Source: Thermoplasmatota archaeon
GTDB taxonomy: Archaea; Thermoplasmatota; Penumbrarchaeia; Penumbrarchaeales; Penumbrarchaeaceae
DNA: 5,585 bases
Direction: 5' to 3'
Assembly (NCBI GenBank): GCA_030600725.1
Contig: JAUVLN010000164.1
Location: forward strand, 1-5,585
Shown one piece after another: positions 1 to 5,264 of the stretch. The position numbers were made by a program, and so were the translations under genes. The notes under the pieces were generated by a model, which saw only the letters and a program-made list of their open reading frames with translations, did not search any database and was not told the origin of the DNA. The first letter of the stretch is position 1. The number at the start of each line of letters is the position of its first letter.

Positions 1-591
1 CCCCTCCATTGTCCTCCTGACCCCCAGTTCTATGACCCCGTCGGATAGGAAGTTCTCGTTCTCCTTCAGCAGGTACTGCCCGCTCCTTGGCATCTCCTTG
101 AGTATGAAGGAGGTGAGTCCGGCATCGCGTAGGAGTTTGAAGAAATAGTATATCCTCATCCTCATGAGCTGCTCGTTATCCAGCTTTGTGAGGGTGTAGA
201 GCGCATTGAGGGAATCGAGAGCGAACACACAGAACGAGTCCCCCCTCTCCTCTTTGGTTGAGATGATGAGCTTCTCCGTAAGCTCCATGAAATCCGTGTT
301 CTCGGACTCCTCCCTGTACATCTCACGGGTCCTGTTGTAATCCGCGATGAAGATGCGATCGTTGGGTTTTATCCCTATGGACTTCAGGTTCTTTAAAAGG
401 GATTCCTTTGTTTCCTCTATCGTGGCGTAGAGGCCGATCTTCCCTGGATTGTTATCGAGGTATTTCGACATCATCGAGTAGGTGAAGGTGGATTTCATGG
501 CTCCCGTGTAACCTTCCACCATGATGATCATGTTCTCGTAATTGTTCGTCTTGAATATCTTTCCCAGTCCTTTGATAGTATTCTGGAACAT
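1..591 (-). CDS. KaiC/RadA-like (RAD55 family) ATPase, C-terminus cut by window edge
   Basis: The 197 N-terminal residues are in the window; the rest lies beyond base 1. The fold reads as a single RecA/KaiC-type ATPase domain. A P-loop sits at residues 27-34 (GYTGAMKS), followed by a strand and a KaiC-like acidic pair in ATIEETKESL (E59, E60). A Walker B strand ends at D126-S127 (CVFALDSLNALY), and a late strand DGVIELGV lies near residue 184. The usual P-loop glycine before the lysine is methionine (M32). The start is the ATG at 591, because no earlier in-frame ATG, GTG or TTG exists after an upstream TAG, and GGAGGA at 606-601 lies nine bases before it. Archaeal KaiC-like proteins of this kind are mostly regulators or signalling ATPases of unknown target, so no specific role is assigned. 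It is divergent from the DUF63 gene. Confidence 0.85.
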   Translation of the reverse strand, partial: MFQNTIKGLGKIFKTNNYENMIIMVEGYTGAMKSTFTYSMMSKYLDNNPGKIGLYATIEETKESLLKNLKSIGIKPNDRIFIADYNRTREMYREESENTDFMELTEKLIISTKEERGDSFCVFALDSLNALYTLTKLDNEQLMRMRIYYFFKLLRDAGLTSFILKEMPRSGQYLLKENENFLSDGVIELGVRRTMEG

Positions 592-651
592 TGCATCACA
601 TCCTCCAGTAAGGTAATACTCGTTTGAGCGTCTGAACCATCGTATTCCTAT

Positions 652-663
652 TAGATATATCTA
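652..663. repeat. Perfect 12-bp palindrome, possible operator
   Basis: TAGATATATCTA equals its own reverse complement. It lies 18 bases downstream of the TATA-like element of the KaiC-like gene, so it would straddle that gene's predicted transcription start. A dimeric regulator could bind here, but the site is AT-rich and could also be chance. Confidence 0.35.
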
Positions 664-680
664 TCGGAATCCGTAGGTTC

Positions 681-693
681 ATATTATATTTTT
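681..693 (-). promoter_or_regulatory. Candidate TATA/BRE promoter of the KaiC-like gene
   Basis: On the minus strand this reads AAAAATATAATAT, preceded by a purine run (AAGGAAA) that could act as a BRE. Initiation about 25 bases downstream would fall near 655-660, giving a leader of roughly 65-70 bases before the ATG at 591. That leader includes the Shine-Dalgarno site at 606-601. The assignment rests on sequence and spacing only. Confidence 0.5.
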
Positions 694-711
694 TTCCTTG
701 ACTATCAGTAG

Positions 712-721
712 ATGATATATT
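712..721 (+). promoter_or_regulatory. Candidate TATA box of the DUF63 gene (leaderless)
   Basis: The sequence ATGATATATT is centred about 27 bases before the GTG at 744. This is the normal archaeal TATA-to-start distance, so transcription would begin at or next to the start codon. No convincing Shine-Dalgarno site precedes the GTG, which agrees with a leaderless mRNA. Confidence 0.45.
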
Positions 722-743
722 CGATCACCTCATTCGGGATGGT

Positions 744-1931
744 GTGAAATCGGTATCCACAGACCTGATGATCGGGATAATGGCGATACTGTCCCTCCTG
801 TTACTCGTGATAGGGTGCCTACTATCTCCCGAGATATTCTGGGATGGTTTCGTGTGGAAATATTTCTGGGGGCCGATCGTCTCGGATGCGGGAGGGACGG
901 ATGAGGTCACATCCTCCTACAACTGGATCGATACCCTCACCTATGGATCAATACTTGCGATATCCGTTTATTACATCCATCGCCTGTTTAAAAAACTGGA
1001 CCTTCGTGTGGGCCTCCCTTTCTTCATTGCCGTATCCCCCGTGATACTCCTGGGCCCATCTCTAAGGGTTCTGGAGGACATGGAGCTATTCAACGAGCCC
1101 ATCCAATATATCTTCATCTCACCGATGATCTACATATTTCTGGGCATCTCCACATTGATGACACTTCTATTTTCCGTGTGGATCGAGAGAAAATGGCCAG
1201 GGAGTGGATCGTATCAGAGGATTGCCGTGGGGCTTTTCCTGCTCATGCCGGGTCTTGTTATCTCCCTGCTACTTGAGATGGACCATAGTTGGTGGAATGG
1301 CCCTCCCTCATTCCTGATCTTCATGTTGATCTCGGCCTTCATCTCATTCTGTACTGCCCTCTCCGGTCGGATCCGGCGGTACGAATGGATACTCCTCATC
1401 TTCTGGTCGGAGGTTGTTCTATTCGTATCGGTCTTTTTCGGATGGTGGATGACAGGATCCGATTTCTACGAACATTATGTCAATATAACGGGCGATGTTC
1501 CGCAGGAGAACATCCTGGGTGCGGTGATCATCCTTGGGCTGATGCTGTTTGCCCTTTCCATCATTACAGGGGTATTGTGGTACCTCTCCGGGAAGTACGA
1601 AAAGATAGGTGGGATATTTAGCGGTGTGAACATAATGATACTGGGAGGCCATATGCTCGATGCATCCGCCACCTATATTGGGATAGATCATTATGGTTAT
1701 GTCGAGAAGCATAAACTGCCCACCATCCTCATCGAGTATTCAGGGACAGCTGCGGTGATGTATCCACTGAAGCTCCTGTTCATAATACCTGCATTGTACC
1801 TGATGGATGTCGTGATGGAGGGTGAGACCCGCAGGGATATTCATATGATGGCCCTTGTGAAACTTACGATATTGATACTGGGATTCGCACCCGGAAGCAG
1901 GGATCTGCTCAGATTGATGCTGGGTGTTTGA
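744..1931 (+). CDS. DUF63 family integral membrane protein
   Basis: The 395-residue protein is very hydrophobic, with about nine or ten membrane segments, for example near residues 8-27, 65-80, 122-146, 160-177, 188-207, 215-234, 256-280, 336-356 and 368-381. It is recognised as DUF63, an archaeal membrane family of unknown function. The evidence is an N-terminal block (NWIDTLTYG at 60-68, then LRVLED at 107-112) and a C-terminal block: GGHMLDASAT at 301-310, EKH at 321-323, PLK at 341-343, and LILGFAPGSRD at 377-387. Buried charged and polar residues (R108, E111, D112, H303, D306, R386, D387) fall in these blocks and may form a functional site; that is inference. The start is taken as GTG 744 because a TATA element lies the right distance upstream; the ATG at 768 is the alternative. 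It is divergent from the KaiC-like gene and convergent with the HRDC gene. No substrate is proposed. Confidence 0.88.
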   Translation: MKSVSTDLMIGIMAILSLLLLVIGCLLSPEIFWDGFVWKYFWGPIVSDAGGTDEVTSSYNWIDTLTYGSILAISVYYIHRLFKKLDLRVGLPFFIAVSPVILLGPSLRVLEDMELFNEPIQYIFISPMIYIFLGISTLMTLLFSVWIERKWPGSGSYQRIAVGLFLLMPGLVISLLLEMDHSWWNGPPSFLIFMLISAFISFCTALSGRIRRYEWILLIFWSEVVLFVSVFFGWWMTGSDFYEHYVNITGDVPQENILGAVIILGLMLFALSIITGVLWYLSGKYEKIGGIFSGVNIMILGGHMLDASATYIGIDHYGYVEKHKLPTILIEYSGTAAVMYPLKLLFIIPALYLMDVVMEGETRRDIHMMALVKLTILILGFAPGSRDLLRLMLGV

Positions 1932-1932
1932 C

Positions 1933-1970
1933 AAAAAATGAGAAAGGGCGCAGACCCCACATCCGCGCCC
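1933..1970 (-). terminator. Hairpin plus T6, terminator for minus-strand transcription
   Basis: On the minus strand GGGCGC (1970-1965) and GCGCCC (1951-1946) can form a GC-rich stem with a 13-base loop. It is followed by TTTCTCA and a T6 run at 1938-1933. This polarity suits RNA coming from the HRDC gene, whose stop is about 130 bases upstream, or a small RNA made in the gap. On the plus strand the same hairpin has no T tract behind it, so it does not look like a terminator for DUF63. An overlapping second pairing could make it a pseudoknot. Confidence 0.5.
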
Positions 1971-2099
1971 TGTGTGGGACAACCACTGCCGATAATGGCG
2001 TTGAGATATGGCGGTCGTCCCACTGGATGGATTTAGCCAATTGAATATTCATATCCATGGTATTAATACTATTTTGCTCATGTGTAAGATGAGCTATGA

Positions 2100-2726
2100 T
2101 CAGGTAGTTGACGGCCCGCTCAGGGTTTCAAGGAGGATCTGTCCATATTTCTCAACTCTGGATCGTCCCATCCCCGGTATCTCCATCAGGTCATCGATAT
2201 CTGTGATATCCAGGTTCACCATCTTGACCAGGCTTCTGTTCGTCGCCACACAGTAAGGGGGGACGCCTTCCTCCCGGGCTATCCTGTTCCTCTCATCTCT
2301 CAGCAGATCGAAGAGGCTCATGTCCGAGGGGTACTCCACCTGTTTTGAGGGGAGGGGCCAGGGTATACGCGCATCTATCCCTTTTCTGGATCTGATCGCC
2401 TTCTCTCCCGACCGGGTAAGCACCAATCGAGGGAAATCTGGCTCGATCACCTCCAACATACCCATCCTGATCAATGATTCCAGAAAATCCATGATCTCAT
2501 CCAGGGAGAGAAGATATAACCTCCCGAAGGATTCACATATCTCCGGATCCATTGAAAAGAGGGCTCCTCTGTCCCTACCCTTCAGTATCCTGGAGAGTTT
2601 GCCCTTCCCGATACCTTTTTCAAAATGCTGGCATAAAACGAGGATGATCCTCGATACCGTGTCCTCGAAGTCCTTTTCGATGACGTAATCCAGAAGATCC
2701 TCGTCACCTATTACACTGGTTTCCAT
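2100..2726 (-). CDS. Stand-alone RQC-like winged-helix plus HRDC domain protein
   Basis: The 208-residue protein resembles the C-terminal part of RecQ-type helicases without any helicase domain. Residues about 20-112 look like an RQC winged helix: a GIGKGKLSRILKG segment, then helices around LDEIMDFLESLIRMGMLEV, ending in the wing-like LVLTRSGEKA. Residues about 135-203 are a clear HRDC domain: LFDLLRDERNRIAREEGVPP, then ATNRSLVKM, then MEIPGMGRSRVEKYG. HRDC domains bind DNA or partner proteins. None of the helicase motifs and no zinc-binding cysteine cluster is present. The reading frame stays open upstream to 2930, but the ATG at 2726 is chosen because GGAGG at 2738-2734 lies seven bases before it; the upstream extension overlaps the end of the COG2426 gene and has no domain. 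A nucleic-acid-binding role is likely, but the process is unknown. Confidence 0.8.
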   Translation of the reverse strand: METSVIGDEDLLDYVIEKDFEDTVSRIILVLCQHFEKGIGKGKLSRILKGRDRGALFSMDPEICESFGRLYLLSLDEIMDFLESLIRMGMLEVIEPDFPRLVLTRSGEKAIRSRKGIDARIPWPLPSKQVEYPSDMSLFDLLRDERNRIAREEGVPPYCVATNRSLVKMVNLDITDIDDLMEIPGMGRSRVEKYGQILLETLSGPSTT

Positions 2727-2733
2727 TTCAATT

Positions 2734-2738
2734 CCTCC
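2734..2738 (-). promoter_or_regulatory. Shine-Dalgarno site fixing the HRDC gene start
   Basis: GGAGG (within CGGAGGAATTGAA before the ATG) is seven bases upstream of the ATG at 2726. It lies inside the six codons that would be added by the next upstream ATG at 2744, so it argues for the shorter protein. Confidence 0.7.
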
Positions 2739-2803
2739 GTTCATTCTATGTATATACCGTCCCGAACGGTGCTGGACGGCATTCAAACACAACCTCACAG
2801 TGA

Positions 2804-2812
2804 TTATATAAA
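2804..2812 (-). promoter_or_regulatory. Candidate TATA box upstream of the HRDC gene
   Basis: The minus strand reads TTATATAAT-like sequence (within ATTTATATAATC). Initiation about 25 bases on, near 2780, would give a leader of about 55 bases carrying the Shine-Dalgarno site. A second TATA-like element (GGTATATAC, 2758-2750) is nearer the start and would give an almost leaderless transcript. The first fits better with the strong ribosome binding site. Confidence 0.45.
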
Positions 2813-2853
2813 TATGAACTTGGGATGAGTAAATCAAAGTGAGGGCAAATGAT

Positions 2854-2875
2854 GGAACACACCTAGGGTGTGTCC
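2854..2875. repeat. Inverted repeat over the stop codon of the COG2426 gene
   Basis: ACACACC (2857-2863) and GGTGTGT (2867-2873) form seven-base arms around a three-base spacer, and the outer GG/CC can extend the stem past a mismatch or bulge. The TAG stop of the membrane protein gene (2865-2863) sits in the arm and loop. It could mark the operon end, but no T tract follows on the minus strand. Confidence 0.4.
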
Positions 2876-3465
2876 TTTCTGAAAGTATTCCCGGATAGAA
2901 CAAGGTCCTCGATCTTCCATATGGCAACAAGGGTGAAGAAGAGGCCCAGCATTATCACGACCCCCCATATGATATGGGTATAGCTTACCACCGTCATGAT
3001 GAATCCTGCGATGACCACACCCACGAAGATGCAGAGGAATGATCTGAACCTGTTGAGCTTTAGCAGATAGGCCACCAGCGTCCCGGTCCAGGCTCCTGTA
3101 ACAGGGAAAGGAACGGCAACGAACAGGATGAGGCCTATATCCCCCCATACCTGCAGTTTCCTCTCACCCTTGGCCCTGGTCCTCCTGAATAACCATTCGA
3201 AGAACCGTTCGAATATGGACCATCTCCTTAGGAACTTCTCGACATGTCGAAAGAGGATCATGATGAATGGTACGGGGAGCAGATTGCCGATTATGGACAG
3301 GGTCATGGCCAATGCCCATGGGAAACCAAATACCCTGATCGCTGCGGGCATTGCCCCTCTCAATTCGATAAAAGGCAGCATGGAGATCCCGATGATCGTT
3401 ATGATCTGGCCCCACAGCGGAAGGCCGACAAACGATTCCAGGAGTCCATCGGCAATGGATGACAT
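2863..3465 (-). CDS. COG2426 / Sm_multidrug_ex family small membrane protein
   Basis: The protein has 200 residues with four to five membrane segments, roughly at 18-38, 48-72, 108-130, 143-162 and 165-185. It is recognised as the small multidrug export family (COG2426). The evidence is PFIELRGAMP at 31-40, GNLLPVPFI at 60-68, and a second half with VAVPFPVTGAWTG at 116-128 followed by GVVIAGFIM at 149-157. The proline-rich re-entrant-like motifs in both halves recall DedA-type membrane proteins. The family name is historical, and real transport activity or substrate is not established. A basic, aromatic stretch at 73-104 is probably a cytoplasmic loop. The start ATG lies three bases after the ftsY stop, with GAGGGGTG just before it inside the end of ftsY, so it is almost certainly co-transcribed and translationally coupled with ftsY. 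Confidence 0.85.
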   Translation of the reverse strand: MSSIADGLLESFVGLPLWGQIITIIGISMLPFIELRGAMPAAIRVFGFPWALAMTLSIIGNLLPVPFIMILFRHVEKFLRRWSIFERFFEWLFRRTRAKGERKLQVWGDIGLILFVAVPFPVTGAWTGTLVAYLLKLNRFRSFLCIFVGVVIAGFIMTVVSYTHIIWGVVIMLGLFFTLVAIWKIEDLVLSGNTFRKDTP

Positions 3466-3468
3466 CTT

Positions 3469-4662
3469 TCACCCCTCGAAGAGCCTTTCGGTCATCCAAT
3501 TCGAGTCGAAAGGTATCAGATCCCCGTATTCCTGTCCGGTACCCACGAAAAGGATAGGTTTCCCGATCGTATACGCAATGGACAATGCGGCTCCACCCTT
3601 TGCATCGGTATCTATCTTGGTCAGGATAACCCCGTCGATCCCGACGGTCTCATCGAATTTCTGAGCCTGGATGACGGCGTCATTCCCCGCAAGGGAATCC
3701 CCGACGAAGACTATCATGTCCGGTTTGGCAACCCCTTTGATCTTCTTCATCTCATCCATTAGGTTGATATTGGTCTGCATCCGGCCGGCGGTGTCAAGAA
3801 GGATGACATCTTTCTTCCGTGCACGGGCATGTTCCAGGGCATCGTAGGCGACAGCGGCGGGATCGGAGTTCGCCTTGTGTTTGATCACCTTCAATCCCAG
3901 GTTGTCCCCGTGTTTGGATAGCTGCTCTATCGCACCCGCCCTGAAGGTGTCCCCGGCGACAAGAACACATGATACCCCCTCCTTCTTCAACCTGTGGCCT
4001 ATCTTCCCTATTACCGTGGTCTTACCGGTCCCGTTGACACCGACAAACATCACAACCACGGGTTTCTCATGATTTTCAATGAACTCGTCGAAATCGATAC
4101 GCTCGATATTGAGGACCCTCTTGATCGATCTTCTCAGGGCCTGCTCGATCAGTTCATCTATGTCGGTCTTCCTTCCCACTTTTATTCCCGTCAATTCATC
4201 TATCATAAAGCTCTTGATCCTCTCCACCACAGGTTGGGCGACATCGGATTCCAGTAGTGCCAATTCCAGATCGAACAATGAATTGTCCAGATCCTTCTCC
4301 GTTATCTTTTTGGAGAAGATACCGCCCTGTTCATCAACGAGGGAACCCTGGACCTTCAGAATATCATCACCTTTGAGCCCAGATTCCGTCACGGCCGAGT
4401 CCAGTGTGATCCCTTTTTCCCCCTCCCTGTTCACCTTGGGCCCTTGATCCTCCCTCTCCTTCTTCCTCTCTTTTCTCGCGAAGACCTTCTTGAAGAACTT
4501 ACTCTCCTTCTTCCCTTTCCTTTTGACCCTTCGGTCACTGTAAGGTGATGTGATCCCTTCCCGATCCCTTCCCTTGTCCCCTTCTCCGCCTCCCTTTTTT
4601 TCAATATCCTCCTTTGCCTTCTTCTTGAATGAGGAGAGCTTTTCCTTCAGGGACTTGAACAT
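3469..4662 (-). CDS. ftsY: FtsY, signal recognition particle receptor GTPase
   Basis: FtsY docks SRP-ribosome complexes at the membrane and hydrolyses GTP with SRP54. Residue numbers here count from the ATG at 4671. A highly charged, Lys/Glu-rich region fills about 1-110, and the helical N domain is at about 118-200. The G domain shows GVNGTGKT at 211-218, DTFRAGA at 241-247, SDPAAVAYDA at 269-278, DTAGR at 293-297, TKID at 351-354 and the closing GTGQ at 377-380. The GTGQEYGDL ending separates FtsY from SRP54, and there is no methionine-rich M domain. The start is set at ATG 4662, giving 397 residues, because GGGAGG abuts the ATG at 4671 with no spacing but lies nine bases before 4662. It follows pfdA by 14 bases and precedes the COG2426 gene by three. 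The N-terminus holds two similar basic amphipathic segments. Confidence 0.97.
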   Translation of the reverse strand: MFKSLKEKLSSFKKKAKEDIEKKGGGEGDKGRDREGITSPYSDRRVKRKGKKESKFFKKVFARKERKKEREDQGPKVNREGEKGITLDSAVTESGLKGDDILKVQGSLVDEQGGIFSKKITEKDLDNSLFDLELALLESDVAQPVVERIKSFMIDELTGIKVGRKTDIDELIEQALRRSIKRVLNIERIDFDEFIENHEKPVVVMFVGVNGTGKTTVIGKIGHRLKKEGVSCVLVAGDTFRAGAIEQLSKHGDNLGLKVIKHKANSDPAAVAYDALEHARARKKDVILLDTAGRMQTNINLMDEMKKIKGVAKPDMIVFVGDSLAGNDAVIQAQKFDETVGIDGVILTKIDTDAKGGAALSIAYTIGKPILFVGTGQEYGDLIPFDSNWMTERLFEG

Positions 4663-4671
4663 GACGGCCAT

Positions 4672-4676
4672 CCTCC
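4672..4676 (-). promoter_or_regulatory. Shine-Dalgarno site deciding the ftsY start
   Basis: GGAGG fills the short gap between the pfdA stop codon (TAG, 4679-4677) and the ATG at 4671. A ribosome binding here cannot use the ATG that touches it. The ATG at 4662 has a nine-base spacing and is the better start. Confidence 0.7.
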
Positions 4677-5132
4677 CTAGAACGTCTGGTCAGGGCCCTG
4701 ACCGGTCCTGAGCTGTTCCTGGTACATACGTTGGGTCCGTTTGGTCAGGTCTCGATATCGGTCCGAGAGCTCCGAGAGGCTATTTTCCAGATTTGAGATG
4801 GCATCCTTGATCTTCTCCTTTCGATTGTTGATCCGGGCGATCCCATCACTGGTTTCGACCTCCATATATACCCCCGCCCCCTGGTCTGCGATACATTTTG
4901 CACCATTGTTCAACCGGGCCTTGAGAAAGATCATCCCCCCGATCGGGACCATCATCTCCCTTTCGGATCCATTTTCCAGTTCCCCCAGGACCTGTAGGGC
5001 GCTGTCATGGTCCAGAACAACACCTTGTAGGTGCATTATCTGTCCTCTGACGCCTTCCATCTGGGATTTAATAAACTCAAGGGACGCCAGCTCCATCTCC
5101 ATATCCCTTTGGTTGATCTCTTTCTCGGTCAT
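4677..5132 (-). CDS. pfdA: Prefoldin alpha subunit
   Basis: Prefoldin is a hexamer of two alpha and four beta subunits. It holds unfolded proteins in coiled-coil tentacles and passes them to the thermosome. This protein has 151 residues from ATG 5132 (154 from GTG 5141). It has an N-terminal heptad-rich helix (about 5-55) and a central beta-hairpin region with the alpha-type sequence MVPIGGMIFLKARL, then GAKCIADQGAGVYMEV. A C-terminal coiled coil follows (about 103-145), with a short polar tail. This is the usual layout and length for the alpha class; the beta subunit has a shorter central region. GAGGGGTG at 5146-5139 includes the GTG and lies six bases before the ATG, so ATG 5132 is preferred. 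It is the first clear protein gene of the pfdA-ftsY-COG2426 cluster. Confidence 0.93.
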   Translation of the reverse strand: MTEKEINQRDMEMELASLEFIKSQMEGVRGQIMHLQGVVLDHDSALQVLGELENGSEREMMVPIGGMIFLKARLNNGAKCIADQGAGVYMEVETSDGIARINNRKEKIKDAISNLENSLSELSDRYRDLTKRTQRMYQEQLRTGQGPDQTF

Positions 5133-5185
5133 GTACGCCACCCCTCGATCTTCGTGATCCTCCCCACCTGGATCGGTAATGTCAT
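5129..5185 (-). CDS. Possible 18-codon leader ORF overlapping pfdA start
   Basis: This ORF runs from an ATG at 5185 and encodes MTLPIQVGRITKIEGWRT. Its TGA stop shares bases with the pfdA ATG in ATGA, a typical translational-coupling junction. No clear Shine-Dalgarno site precedes it. A weak TATA-like CTTTATC (5217-5211) lies about 29 bases upstream, which could make it leaderless. The peptide matches no family I recognise, and the ORF may be chance. Confidence 0.25.
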   Translation of the reverse strand: MTLPIQVGRITKIEGWRT

Positions 5186-5225
5186 CGTACCGGTCCGGGG
5201 GTTTGTGGATGATAAAGGTAGCTTC

Positions 5226-5233
5226 TAATTAAA
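5226..5233 (-). promoter_or_regulatory. Candidate TATA box of the pfdA-ftsY operon
   Basis: The minus strand reads TTTAATTA in the spacer between the RNase P RNA and pfdA. Initiation near 5203 would give a leader of about 70 bases before the pfdA ATG. Read-through from the RNase P RNA gene, whose 3' end is only about 30 bases upstream, cannot be excluded. Confidence 0.4.
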
Positions 5234-5264
5234 CTGTTCGTTCTTATGGATCGCACTGATAAAA

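Noticed and set aside
1946..1970. Rho-independent style terminator for the DUF63 gene on the plus strand
   Set aside because: No T run follows the hairpin on the plus strand; the T6 tract is on the other side and serves minus-strand RNA.
1932..2099. A tRNA or box C/D RNA in the convergent gap
   Set aside because: No cloverleaf arms, no T-loop sequence and no paired C and D boxes could be found on either strand.
2727..2930. Upstream extension of the HRDC protein to an ATG at 2930
   Set aside because: It overlaps the end of the COG2426 gene, has no domain-like sequence, and the strong ribosome binding site points to 2726.
3128..3664. 178-codon plus-strand open frame across the ftsY/COG2426 junction
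   Set aside because: It is antisense to two well-recognised genes, and its composition is that of a shadow frame with no recognisable motif.
4663..4671. ftsY start at ATG 4671
   Set aside because: The only good ribosome binding site touches this codon with no spacing. It fits the ATG at 4662; the difference is three residues.
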